From Aptenodytes patagonicus (Eukaryota; Chordata; Aves; Sphenisciformes; Spheniscidae): a stretch of 64,000 nucleotides of DNA. The position numbers and the translations under genes are program-made. The notes beneath the pieces are model-generated. The model was not told where the DNA came from, ran no database searches, and was given only the letters and a program-made list of their open reading frames with translations. Shown here piece by piece: positions 16,647 through 29,640 of this stretch; the stretch's first letter is position 1, and every line of letters begins with the position of its first letter. The stretch lies in contig NC_134962.1 of NCBI RefSeq assembly GCF_965638725.1, forward strand, positions 5,649,501 to 5,713,500, in the 5' to 3' direction.

Positions 16647-18720
16647 TAGTAAATATACCTGTATTACTAACAAGGTTTAACAATCTGAAGCTTCTCTCCA
16701 AACCTAAATACATGTATCCTTTGTTATTTAAAGGCATACCTGTGTATTAGGCATGTTTCAAATTTAATTTGGAGAAAAGCTGAATTCTTACTAATGAGGT
16801 TGATGCGCAAAGCCTAGTTAATATATTGGTTCAGCTGGACCGAATTTCGGTTACAGATGAAGAAATAATTTTCAAGTGTAGTTCCTGTATTTACATGAAC
16901 ACTAACTTATATTGTTTTCAGATATGAAATAGCCTCATTTAGCGATGAGGCTGCATATGGTGGAGGAGACTGGTATGTTAGGTTAACTTCTGTGGAATTT
17001 TTATTTTGTGTGACGTACGGACTACCTCTTTTGGGACCAAGCCCAAAATTAAGCAGAATGGTTTGTTCCAGCATTGTTCTGTTTGTTAGTTTTTTTATAG
17101 TTGTGTGATACAACTTGGTTTAATAGAAAGTTTATTACTTGATGCTTGAAATACAAAAGAATGTACAAAATATTTTTTAATAAGCTTTTTAACTTGTTTG
17201 ACTGGTTGAGCTAACATGGTACTCACATTGTTTTTCAGTCAATATAGGTAAAACATACAAAGTGTCTCTTATCTACTAAGACCTAAATTCTATTCCTAAA
17301 TGCGACATTAATGAGCTGGGCGTGCAGTAACTTAAAATAAAATTTTATCTTCAAACTTCTAGAATAAGTATCTCCATTTCTAAAAGCCCGTTAAATAAAG
17401 GGCTGCAATAAGCATAGAGCCTTAAAATCTTGCAAGCTGATAGGCCATCTAAGAATAGTAGGTGTTCACTTCAGAATTTCAAAGAACCACTTAAAGGACT
17501 AAAAAACCTTTGTGAAGTTGGCTAAAGAGATACCTAAACATAAGAGGAAGTGATATTAAAGAATGTTAACGATGCACTCATTAACTTGATCATGCTCCAA
17601 AAATAACCTGTTATATCAACTGAATATTGTGTTGTCCTTTAATTTTAACATAGTGTTCTAAGTTCCAGAAGGTTCTTTACCTTTTGAACTAATTTGCTCA
17701 CAATACAAGGCTCTTTAAATGAAAACCTCGAGAATAAAAAGTTTTCTGCAGTTTGTGTTTGTTTCTTGGTACTCGCTGTAGATTCTTGGTACTGTCACCA
17801 GTCATTAGCTGTGGGAACTTAAAGGTCAGACCTTGACACCCTTCCTTGCACAGTGTACCAGTCTGCTGGTAGTCCTGTCGACTTCAGCAGAGGCTGGCTG
17901 TCCCATGAGGCTCCTTCAGTGTGAAGGAAAAATGGAAGGGCACAGCCCTGAATTAGCTGATGCTTGTATTTTGGTGCCAGAGGCTTTTCCTGGAATTTTG
18001 ATTCTAAGCTTACAAGTAATTTCAAGACTCTCTCTTAGCCTTTAAGAACTGTAATGTCACCTGTTCCAGCACATTTTACGTTGCGTGCCATTTCTGTTAT
18101 ATCAGAATTGCCTATTGAATACTGTCTGCTATATAGAGAACCAGAGCTTATTTTAAGTGGTAAACACATGGGAACACAATCTTCTCTAAGATTTGTGTAG
18201 GGGAAAAAAAACAGGGGGGTGTGTATATATATATATATATATATAAAAAAAAAACTTCTAAAAATTTAACTATTTTAAATATTTTTCTAAAAAGAAATAG
18301 TTTGAGACTACCTTAATAAATTGAAATCATTGAGGTTTGCCATGCTTTTACAGGAGGTTATTACAACTGAAATAGCATTTCAATTTAAAAAGTGTATGTG
18401 AAACTTCTGCAAAACTGTACCATCATTTCTGATAAAAATGCAGTGCTTGAAACTGATTTTAAATGTTTTTGTAGCCATTAGCATCACTTGGCATTTTAAA
18501 CTCGATTTTTTCTTTTCCTAATTTTTCTGCACTAAGGACTGTATAGTATGAACACACAATTTGCCCTTGCACTGAAAAAAACTTTAATTTTTGCAAGCAT
18601 TCAACAACTTCTTGAAAGATGATTTTCTTTGTTCTACTTTATATGCCTGCATTCTCATTCTGTCAGGGAGTATGGCTTTCTGTATGTGGCGCTTTTTAAA
18701 TAAAATTTTATCTGAGTTCT
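16647..18720 (+). other. PRELID3B: PRELID3B 3' UTR region with several poly(A) signals
   Basis: AT-rich sequence follows the stop codon. Canonical AATAAA hexamers occur at 17336-17341, near 17392, and at 18699-18704. The first and last share the context AATAAAATTTTATCT. The last would give a 3' UTR of about 2.1 kb, and alternative polyadenylation is plausible. A (TA)n tract lies at 18224-18245, preceded by a short G run. No other gene is seen. Which signal is used cannot be decided from sequence. Confidence 0.55.
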
Positions 18721-21700
18721 AGCTAGTTCCTGTAACTTTCTATTTCATTTTTTTAACTGCTAGGTCAGTAACCTAAAATGCGGAGGGTGAAGGTGAAGAA
18801 ATACTCTGGAGTTAATAGCTGCTTTTATTGAAATGCATATCCTAAAATGCACATTTACAGCTGCTGTGGTCTCTTTTGCGTCTTAATAACTGCTTTTCTG
18901 CAAATCTGACACATTAACTAGCGACCAGATTTCACAGTTCGCTAGATCCTGTGGAAGGATTTTCAGTCTACTTGGACCAAGGTTTGTGTGCTACAATTTA
19001 CCCGTTAAGGAATGTGTCTCTGCATATGGAATCTAACGCTCACTGTTGTTAAGAGCAGAAGAGAACAAAATGTTTAGCTCCGTACTGTCATGTAACAGCT
19101 TGCCTGTTTACCCACAACTCTCACAATAGGAGACCACCTAAAGAAGCTTTGCTTCACAGGGAGCGGGAGACTGTGTGTGCAGCAATTACAAAGTATGTGC
19201 TGTCCCATCACAGGAGAAGGAAGTAGATACCTGCCCTGTGCTCGGTACGCATACGTACTCAGATGGTTTCTTCGCTAGCCACTTCAGCAAGTCATATGTT
19301 CTCTGTGGATCAACTTCGCAGTGCACTGCAGGGCTGTGTCATGGCTGGCAATGCCCTGATGAATGTCGAATGCTATGGATGAATGCACCGATACTGCAGT
19401 GAGTGTGACCTGAGGTGGTGCAGAGCAGCTCTGTGTTCTGGTGGTTAGAAGGAATGAAGGTGAGTAAGAGAAAGGAGCTACAGCTGGAGGGACAAAACTA
19501 AAGGACCAGGAAGAAAGAAAAAAGGGAGGGGAGGGGAGGGGAGGGGAGGGGACAGAAGGGGCAGAGGTGGAGGAATGTGGTGTGAACAAATCGGTGATGT
19601 GGTCTCTGGTGGATCCCTACCTGCTTCAGCTTGCCTAAATGGATTCATGTTTTACCTTATCGGCAGATTTAGGCTTTTAAATCAGTAAAACTTCAAACTC
19701 ACCCATATAACTTTGCTGAGAAATAGAACAGAAGTGAGTAAGCTTTAGATCCAAAGCTCAGTGGCCTAGAGAATATTTTAAGATGGCACTGTTAAATCTT
19801 TTGTTCTCACTGCTCACCTTCTGAAGTTTTCAGTAATAAATCATTAGGTTTCCTTGCTGTTCATTGTCTTAATTATTTTGGATGACTTTCTCATGTTCCT
19901 GTGACCCTTAAGTACTCCAACCCGACTACTAAGGATGTCTGCCAGGAGGAGGGACATGCTATAAGTCTCCAAAGCATCCTTCTAAAGCAAGTTGCATCCA
20001 GAAATGCTATTACAGTTAATTTAAAGCCAGAAGTTTAAATTGCAGTAGCTGGAAGTTTGAGGTCTTGGCAAGCTTAATGCCCTTTTCCGTTGAGACTGAA
20101 CGCTTGCATCATCTGCTGGTTCTAATGGAAACACGGTGCTCTTGAATTCTCAAATATTTTTATGGATGTAGCCATATGCCTATGGAAATACTCTTCTGAA
20201 TGAAACTGCTTACCTGATTTGTATCTAAAAGTAAGTTGAAACAAGGAATGCGAAAATTACTTTTCCTCAGACTTGATATAAGAATTGGCCATACCGGTGG
20301 TGGGATTTTGGTGCTAACTTAGTAAAGATTTTTTTCACTGTAAATTACACTCACCTTGTCCTTCACTTCTTGATTTAAACAGGCTTGGGATGGCTAAAGC
20401 AGCAGTATAATGGATTAACTTGTTTTACATTAATTGTCTAGCTTCCACGTACCCATCTGCACTATAAACTTGTTAAAGACTTGTGTTTGTGCACCTTGGT
20501 AACTGCCTGCTACTCTGTGTTCTGCAAGGTACTGCTTTTGACAATCTAAAATGATGAAAGCTGCTACCATGGAAGAAAGCAAAATCCTACATTTACTGTG
20601 ACACTGTAACAACTTGCATCTATATGAACACTAAAATAATACCACTTTCTTCAGTCAGCAATAGAAATGAAGTACTTTTTAAAAGGCTTAATTTACCTGA
20701 GAAGTATTTCTTCTTGCTGACAATGGGTGTCAGCACCTGTTCAGTCATACAGCAGTTAACTATAAATGTAAACCAGTTGTGTTGGAAAAAACAGAAAAAA
20801 CTTTAACCACCATTTCCTACAACATTGCTGATCTGTCTATTGTGGTCTATATTTGCAGTTAAACTGTGCAGTCTAGCATATTTCCAATAAATGTCACATG
20901 CAGTAAAACTATGCACCCAGTGTCTAGTAACTGCAACCTTTCAAAGCCCCCAGCATTGACAGATAGTTGGTTCAAAGGAAAGATCAGCATCCTGTTGAGG
21001 TTCACGTTTATAGAAGAACTGAAGACTGCCAGTAAAGAGAGCTTGTGTGAAAGCACTGAGTCATTTTAGAATCCTTCCATTTCTCAAGGTGAAGGTCATT
21101 TTTTCACTTGCACAGGACCTGTTCATTTCTTTCTCAAATAATTTGATAGCTTTGCTTTATATGTTGCCATAAAATTGAATTATTCTAAAGGTGAGGTTAC
21201 ATGTTACAACTAAGCTGAACTAATTGCTTACCTTCAGTGAAAGGAAACGGTCCTGTGTCTGTCTGCCTGCCTTCTTCTTCCTGGCTGTGCTGTCCTACTT
21301 CTTCCCTTGCACTGAAGATAGTGGTCTTCACACCCTTTGTTGAGCCAAAAAAACATGAATATGAGAAGTGATATAATCTTTATGCAGCCAGCAGCAAGGT
21401 GAGACACACTGAAAGAAGAGAAATGGAGGATCTCCTTATCTATAGGAAGCTGAAGGTGGGCTGAAATTACATTGCCTCTGCACTGTGTATTACAATAATT
21501 TCATATTGCATCTACTAGAAAGAGTATTTGGTGCTGTAAACAATTTATGTTATTATAACAAAAAAATTACAGTTTTGTAAAACAGTAACATTGTTAAGTT
21601 AAAGTCTTCTCAGACACATATCACGAGAAGTTCAATACAAGATGGCTTTTTTACATTTTCTCCGGAAAGGTTTGACAGTCCTTTAATCAGAGTTTAAAAA

Positions 21701-22332
21701 CGCTGAACTAAAAAAATAGTATCAGCTAGATAATATAATATCTAGCTGAATATATCAGCTAGAATATAATAAAATGAACAACATATGTAGTAAATATTTT
21801 CCTAATCATGTACCCAATCCTTTTTACACCAAATTAAATGAAACAATTGCCCCTGCTGTGAACCTCAGTATTCCTAGAGCCTGTTCAACTTTGTGGATAC
21901 TCTGGTAAGAAATTTGTTTTATAACGTGGCAAGTAGCATCATTTGGGTGAGCACTTGTTAATGGTTTTTTTGGGACTATGTAGATATTATTTACCTGTGA
22001 GATAACTGCTTTGGTTTATCTAGATTTAAACTCATTTACATATGGCAGCTGCAACAAAATTTAGTAGGTATGTTGTGAAATTGTGAGTAAGGAAGCATGT
22101 ATCAGAACCCATACTTAGAATTTATTTATATTTTATAGTCGTGTCATGTTCTGAATGATCTAGCTGAAGTACTAGAAGCACTTTACCTTCTTAGCCTGAT
22201 ACTCTATATAGTTTATTTTCTCTGTTTATAATTGCCAGTTTTGAGGGACATTCAGCAAGCTAGCAATCGCCCTGCTGTTCCTGTGAAAGAATAGATAGAA
22301 CCAATGGAAGCAGGGTGCTACTCCACAGTCAA
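18721..22332. other. Intergenic AT-rich sequence
   Basis: No exon, RNA gene or clear transposon was recognised. It contains a (GGGGA)n purine tract at 19524-19552 and a hairpin with perfect 11-bp arms at 21722-21732 and 21739-21749, whose arm sequence recurs once more at about 21755-21763. Open frames are short and unremarkable. Confidence 0.55.
19524..19552 (+). repeat. (GGGGA)n purine microsatellite
   Basis: Five to six GGGGA units in a longer purine-rich stretch give five G4 runs with one-base loops, a strong G-quadruplex candidate on the plus strand. Confidence 0.8.
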
Positions 22333-23566
22333 GCAGGTCCTGCTTGACCAACCTGATCTCCTTCTATGACAAGGTGACCCGCTTAGTGGATGAGGGAAAG
22401 GCTGTGGATGTGGTCTACCTAGACTTCAGTAAAGCCTTTTGACACCGTTTCCCACAGCATTCTCCTGGAGAAACTGGCTGCTCATGGCTTGGACGGGTGT
22501 ACTCTTCACTGGGTAAAAAAACTGGCTGGATGGCCGGGCCCAAAGAGTTGTAGTTAATGGAGTTAAATCCAGTTGGTGGCCAGTCACAAGCGGTGTTCCC
22601 CAGGGCTCAGTATTGGGGCCAGTTCTGTTTAATATCGTTGTCAATGATCTGGACAAGGGGATTGAGTGCACCCTCAGTTTGCAGACGACACCAAGTTGGG
22701 CGGGAGTGTTGATCTGCTCGAAGGTAGGAAGGCTCTGCAGAGGGACCTGGACAGGCTGGATCGATGGGCCGAGGCCAACTGTATGAGGTTCAACAAGGCC
22801 AAGTGCCGGGTCCTGCACTTGGGTCACAACAACCCCCTGCAGCGCTACAGGCTTGGGGAAGAGTGGCTGGAAAGCTGCCTGGTGGAAAAGGACCTGGGGG
22901 TGCTGGTCGACAGCCGGCTGAACATGAGCCGGCAGTGTGCCCAGGTGGCCAAGAAGGCCAATAGCACCCTGGCTTATATCAGAAATAGTGTGGCCAGCAG
23001 GAGTAGGGATGTGATCGTGCCCCTGTACTCGGCACTGGTGAGGCCGCACCTCGAATACTGTGTTCAGTTTTGGGCCCCTCACTACAAGAAGGATGTTGAG
23101 GTGCTGGAGCGTGTCCAGAGAAGGGCGACGAGGCTGGTGAAGGGTCTGGACAAGTCTTATGAGGAGCGGCTGAGGGACCTGGGGTTGTTTAGCCTGGAGA
23201 AAAGGAGGCTGAGGGGAGACCTCATCGCTCTCTACAACTACCTGAAAGGAGGTTGTAGCGAGGTGGGGGTCAGTCTCTTCTCCCAAGTAACTAGCGATAG
23301 GGCGAGAAGAAATGGCCTCAAGTTGCGCCAGGGGAGGTTTAGATTGGACGTGAGGAAAACTTTCTTCACCAAAAGGGTTGTCAAGCATTGGAACAGGCTG
23401 CCCAGGGAAGTGGTTGAGTCCCCATCCCTGGAAGTATTTAAAAGACGTGTAGACGTGGTGCTCAGGGACATGGTTTAGTGGTGGACTTGGCAGTGCCAGG
23501 TTAACGGTTGGACTTGATGATCTCAAAGGTCTTTTCCAACCTAAATGATTCTATGATTCTACGATG
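22333..23566 (+). mobile_element. CR1 LINE, 5'-truncated, frame broken
   Basis: About 1.23 kb matches the long CR1 copy from its position 61258 onward, covering the second half of the reverse transcriptase, the C-terminal region and the 3' UTR. An extra T after AAAGCCTTT (near 22440) and a 4-nt loss before the FADD motif (near 22677, CTCAGTTTGCAGACG) shift the frame. The catalytic FADD word survives as [16 protein letters not shown], and the frame then stays open to [11 protein letters not shown] with a stop at 23476-23478. The tail is ATTCTATG followed by ATTCTACG (23548-23563). Its 3' UTR differs from the copies at 12.1 and 62.4 kb, pointing to a different CR1 subfamily. Confidence 0.95.
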
Positions 23567-26319
23567 ATGTTATTTCCCTATCTGCAAAGTGAGATGCAAT
23601 AATGGCCCTTTTTTACCTAGCATCCTAAGTCTCCCTTGTCTTTCAAAGAAGCGTAAGCACCTATGAGACTTAAAAATGTCTGAAAACAGGCTCTAGCCAT
23701 TGATGTCACCTAGGTGTTTTTAAAACATTTATTCAATACTATCATCAACTGTGGACAGAATGTTTTACATTATCAAGCTATTTTATCATAACAACATTTA
23801 AAAAGTAACATAGCTAACAAAAGTTATTAAACACATTAAAATAGGAAGTAATGCACAAGATTCTTAAAACTTGAGTGTACCTGAATCCTGCCCTGCAGAT
23901 CCTGGGTCCCTCCAGAGACTATTTATGCCAGATGTTGTAGAATGGACAGCTGAGAACTTGGATGACAATGCAAAATTATTTTTCCTTTGAATCCAGGTGT
24001 CCAAAAGTTAAAAATTAATGTCTTCATCTGCTTCATCAGCTAACCTTCAAAATGTTGTCCTGTAAAGGGAAACAGCACAGAACTGCAACTGTATTTTAAG
24101 ATTAGAGCCGATTTCAGAGTATGTTTTCTGCTGGTGCCCTGTGCTGAGTGCTGTATTTAGCCAAGAGGAGATTTAATAGGACATGACCCTTATTGTCATC
24201 AGCATGACATGATTTCCAGTAGCTGTAGAACAGATTAGGGTCATCAGCAGAGAGAACAGCAGAGCTTTACCAGCACAGCCCAATAGGGCTTACACAGGCA
24301 GAGAAAGGAGATAAATCCACAGCTATCAAAGGTAGGAAACATTATTACTGACCTGTACATTTTATAGAGTAGTGGCCATAATTCCATGTTTCTTGACAGT
24401 GTTAGTTCATAGGAAAATGTGCAATAACTTTGCCATTTTAAATTAAGGCAGAAGGAACACAGTGAAGGGATGATGGAATTTACAGTCTGTGGGAAATCAT
24501 GTTGATACTGGCTTTTTATTGTATTGTCATTTGCCTTTTGTATAATTATTTGTTCTGCCCTGTACAATGCACTTGAGAATTTTTTAAGAAAGATAAAGTC
24601 AGTCACAAAATGATAGTGTTGTTAGATAGCAACGTGGGGGTTTTTTTAAGGGGTTAATTATTTTTGTTGTTTTATTAAGAATATAGGTCAGCAAGCAAAC
24701 TTGTAATTTAATCACAAATTATGCATGTTAAGAAAAATTCATTTGTTTTGCCTTTTGAGCTATAAACATTGTATTCTTGATAGAATTACAACCATGTTGC
24801 ATGAGCTCTAAAATTACAGATGCATTATGAATAAATATTAAGTGTATTCAAGAACCATTTCAGGTCTCATCGTTGGTACATAAGCAGCTTTTTTTTGGTC
24901 TGGTAATTTTTGCATTGTGCTAAATCCCCACAATTTTAATATTTGCATAGTAAGACATCATTCCTGTCAACTTCAGTCCATGTTCAGCAGACACCTGCTT
25001 CAGTTAAGAGGTGACCTCAGTGGGAGTTCCACCCATGGTGATTATGTTAAATCCATTATACTCGCATCTGGACATCAGTTGTGTAATAACACAGGCAAAG
25101 CGTGGGTGTATTCACCTGAGAAGCTGCAGCCTCCTGTATGTGTGTATCTTATCTTTCACTTTCTTGGTCCATAAAATACTTTTACGATGACTCTCTGAAA
25201 AACTTCATGTGCATTCCTGTGCCTACGTCTGGAAAGACAACAGCTGGTTTCAACTACTCTCTGCTTTGCAGCACAGTCTTGAGGCGAGAGAAGGCAGCTG
25301 TAGATCAGCCTCTTGATCTACTCATACTATAATTAGATGCACCTTTATGAACTGAAATATAAGCTGTTCTGTTCCTTTTTTAATTAGATGTCTGCCTTCT
25401 ATCAGAACTTCTCTTTAGTATATTTTTATTAAACAATTCAAACTAACCACAAATTTAAAAATACTGTTACTACAGTACAGGTTTTATGTCCAGAGGTACA
25501 AAATAAAATAAAAGAAGGCCTCTCTTTACCGGAAAAACAAGTAGAACTAATGTTGCTGAAATGTTTATTTCTTAGTGACAGAATCAGTTTAGCATACTGC
25601 TAGCTTCCAAAAATAAATCCTGCACAGGCTGCAGAGGAAAATACTGTTTTCTTTGCCATTTTTGTTAGCATCATCAGGAAGATCCACATTTTTTAGTTAG
25701 ATGTTTTGAATTAAAAGGAAATAATCCCTCATACCTTTATAGTCAGAGGCCCAGTTTGACTTGTAATTGCCATTTACAACTGTGGTGGTTTTGGGGTTTT
25801 TTTAAATTTCTCTCCATAACCAGTTAGCAGCCTAGTATCTGAATATCCTATGGTATCTGGAAAACAAGAACAAAACCATTTTAATTTCTATTCTATTACA
25901 TAACCGTTATTTTATTCCAGACCTTCAGGACAGGGAGATGGCATTTGACAGGAGGATATTCTTTGTCAGGCTATCATAGATGCTAAAATCTGGTTGAACA
26001 AGGAGAGACATGCCAGAACAGAAGAAAGTCTGCTACTGTTTGTATTATTCTGTACTTGTACTTCTGTACTGGTCCTCTGTGAAGGAGCAATATTCTAAAT
26101 AAGTCTGTGAGCTCTTATTACTAGAGTTTTCTGCACCATAAAAGAAACCGCTGAGAGACATAAAGATTAAAACTGTATGGTTAGTTATTTTCAAAAGTAG
26201 TATTATTTGGGTTCATTATGTCTTTTTGTTTTGGCATGTTATTAGAGATCTTTAGTTTAAAATACTTCTGATTTAACACCAGTCATGTTGTGGATTTACT
26301 TGGCTTTTCAGTGTCATCT
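23567..26319. other. Intergenic sequence between CR1 and the minisatellite
   Basis: AT-rich and without recognisable genes. The longest open frame (minus strand, 24244-24606, 120 codons) has no domain or codon pattern that suggests coding. A short T/G-rich tract lies at 25781-25807. Confidence 0.55.
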
Positions 26320-27165
26320 CTTCAATCTACCTGGACCTACCTGGTCTCACTTTTTTGGCCTCCCTGGACCCCTCCAGTGTCAAGACTTCAGCCTCCTTGG
26401 AACTCTTTAAAATCCCCTTTTCAGATTCTTTGGACTTATCCAGTCTGAGCTCATCATCCTCTGTGGAATTCTCCAGTCTTACTTCTTCATCTTCTCTGGA
26501 CCTTTCAAGTCTCACATCTTCAGGCTCTTTGGACTTCTCCAGTACCTCCTCTTCAATCTCCTTAGAGCTCTCCAGTCTCACCCCTTCAGATTCCTGGGAG
26601 CGCTCCAGTTTCACCTCTTCGATTTCACTGGACCTATCAAGTCTCACTTCATCAGGCTCTCTGGATCTCTCTGTTGACAGCTCTTCAATCTCCTTAGATC
26701 TCTCAAGTCTCACCTCTTCACCCCCCCCAGATTTCTCCAGTCCTACTTCTTCACCCTCTCTAGACCTCTCCAGTCTCACGTCTTCACCCTCCCTAGATGT
26801 TTCCAGTCACACCTCCTCAGCTTCCTTGGACTTTTCCTGTACAATCCCTCCATCCTCACTATGTCTCTCAGAGCACACCTCCTCAGCCTCTTCAGAATCA
26901 CTAGATCTCACCGATTTTAACTATTTCATGTTTCAGGGCTCCTCTGAATTATCCTCATCAACCCCTGAGGATGTTTCTAATCTCATCTCTACACCCTTTC
27001 TGGATGTCTCCAATCTCACCTTTCAGGCTGCTTCTTCCCTCACTTCCTCAGTTTCTTTGGACATTTCTAATCTCACATCTTTAGTTTCCCCAGACCTATC
27101 CACTCTCACATTTCTGGATGTTGCTAATCGCACCGCTTCAGCTGCTCTTGATCTCTGCATCTAAC
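26320..27165. repeat. 33-bp imperfect minisatellite, open on both strands
   Basis: About 25 diverged units of a 33-bp repeat run in tandem. Because the unit is a multiple of three, both strands stay open. The plus strand reads an 11-residue Ser/Leu-rich unit (LDLSSLTSSXS) over 269 codons. The minus strand reads a charged unit (VRLERSREXEE) over at least 150 codons. Units in the centre (about 26450-26800) are most alike, and those toward 27000-27165 are more diverged. No splice-site framework, promoter or homologous gene is recognised at this place, between PRELID3B and ATP5F1E. It is most likely noncoding satellite, though a rapidly evolving repeat protein or an exon of one is possible. Confidence 0.85.
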
Positions 27166-29640
27166 TCTCTTAACACACCTCTTTTTCTCTCTGCAACCTC
27201 TCTATACCTTTCTAAAGTTTCCTCCTTTATGTGCTCTTTCCTAAGTTCTGTTTCTGAAAGTTCTTATCTGAGGAAAGTTTAGCGCTTTGCAAATATGTCC
27301 TAGCATCTAAACAGAACTGGGCATGAAAACAGGTCATACAAATCTATAATGGTGCCTTGTTTACAGCTGCATAAACATCAGTATACATTCTGGAATTTTT
27401 GTAGAGCACAGTTTGTCACTAATCTAATTTTCATTCTGGCTCAGCACGGTACCTCTCCCAAAGGTTTACCTTTTTTAATTCATGCTGAATTTTTATCTTT
27501 CAAGATCAACAAATAGTAAATAGAGCTAAACATGCAAATAATTGCATCCAAGTTGTGTATCTCCGTTATGGATTTAAATCTGAGTACATTGCACAGAAGT
27601 GCTGGCATTTCACGTGGAGGTACAGAGAGAGAAGATGTGGTAGGAAAAGAAAACTGGACAAAAAAGAGCAGGTGAGAAACAGGGGATAGGGAGAAGAATC
27701 GGAAAAGGTGTGGGGCGGGAATAGAGGGACACGTAGCTGGAAGAAAGATGTCCATCTCTGCTAGCGTAATTTTTTTCTGCCAAGCCGTATTTGTGGCCTG
27801 GGCTGCCCGTGAGGCTTTAAATAATCTTACTGATAATTATTTTACCTATCAAATCATGAGATGTTACCACTAAAACAGCATTTGTATGTAACATCCCTTT
27901 ATCAATATATGTAAGTAGTGCAGTCACTTGTGTTGCATCAAATATGTTGCAAAGGTAGCAGAGAGGGCCTTCCTTAAATCTTTGGTGCTTTCTTGTATCT
28001 TTTTCTTATCATTGTTATAGTTGGGTTTTTAGAAAACAAGTATGTTTTGTTTCAATATCGTATCACTGGCACCCTTTCTGTGTTAAAAATGCTGCCTGTC
28101 ATAACACACATTTTTTAACTGATTTAATTTTTTACAAGTTGGAAAGCTTTGCTCCAATATGCCATGTATGTCTCAAAATTAGGAGGACAAAAATGGCTTG
28201 CACAAAAAATAAATAAGGAAATAAATGCATGAAATAATAGGAATTATTTTCTGCCTCATTTATACTAGTTATTGCTTTAAAATTAAGTAGGAAAGATTGT
28301 AATACATGGATTTTAGAAATGAGCCCCAAATTCAATAGGAGCAAAATCGTTTAGCAGTTATAATAGAAAAAAAAAATCACAAATCGTTGGTCCAGATGGA
28401 AGGAGCTAGTGTAATGTAGCATCCTAAAGTGTCCGCTTTCAAAATGTCATCACAACTGGCACTAACTAGAGTCTTCTTCAGTAATCGCAGTAGAGTGATT
28501 AAGTAGGCAAATTAAGGACAGGAAATTCTTCCCATCTTCCCACTCTTTCTTCCCAGTTGGTGTTCCTACTCATTACACTAACAGGCAATCTTCTCTTACT
28601 GTCATATGCTATCCTGGAGACAGACTCTAACATATCTGGTGAACAATTGCTCTTTTTGTTCTGCTGGATCTTTACTGACATTATGATGTGTGGATTGTTA
28701 ATTGCAGTGGCTCTGGACTAAGTGAGATCTCTAATAAAGCTGAAAATTGCTCTGTGCTTTACAACTGTACTGTAAGCGAAAACATCGCTGTGTAGTGATG
28801 TGAAATCACTGTGTGATTTCCAGGGATTTGCACTTCAGCAGATACAAAAACCGGCAGCAAGGCACAAAGCCTCTCTGCAAGGAGGACCAAAGGCACCAGC
28901 GTTTCCTCAAGGCCTGTGCAGCTTCTGGAGGATTCTTGTCTCTTTTGTGATGTGGTTTGGCTCTGGACAGAAGCAACAGCGAGAAGAGGTATACATACTT
29001 AAGTGCCCAATCCATAATCTCCTTAAATTCTTAGTCCTAATTATTTAAATGAACATTGGATTAGGACCAAATTGATTCCTTATCAAACATGAGTTCAGTC
29101 GTCTCATAACTTTGTGCTTATTACATATGGAAAATTGTCTATTTTTCCATCAACTGTCGACAGATGATGATAGCTTCTAGTTTGCTATGTTGTCTTTTAT
29201 CAATCTGTTTAAAGCAGGTGATTGAATATAATTTCAGATGTATGCATAAACGGCCTTATATCCAAAAGAATCCCATGCCAAGGCATCATGTGCAACAGGG
29301 TGAAACTCGGAATATGGCACAGCTTGCCCGCACACGGATTAAAACCCCAAACTGAAGAGAGTCTGTGTTATAAAAATCATTGGCTCCACATGCTTGTAAA
29401 CCATTTTCTTCTTTACAGTCGTATCTAGAAGCTAAGAACTGATGGTGTAGACAGGTGGAAAAAACCATGCTTTTAACCACTTGCTTGGATTCTTAGATTA
29501 CAACAGTACTACTTAGGAACGAGTGAATATGTACCTAACCCAAGTGCTATATAACTAGCCATTAGCCTCATAGAAGAGTCAGGCTTTAATTCCTGTTCTG
29601 TAGGTAATTGACATGTAGTAGTGTTTGTGTTTCTGGCAAA
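27166..29640. other. Intergenic sequence upstream of ATP5F1E
   Basis: Mostly AT-rich single-copy DNA with no supported gene. Open frames are short and have no recognisable motif. Confidence 0.55.

Noticed and set aside
22426-23526. 366-codon minus-strand frame
   Set aside because: Antisense shadow of a CR1 LINE. The same shadow appears opposite the long CR1 at 61528-62316.
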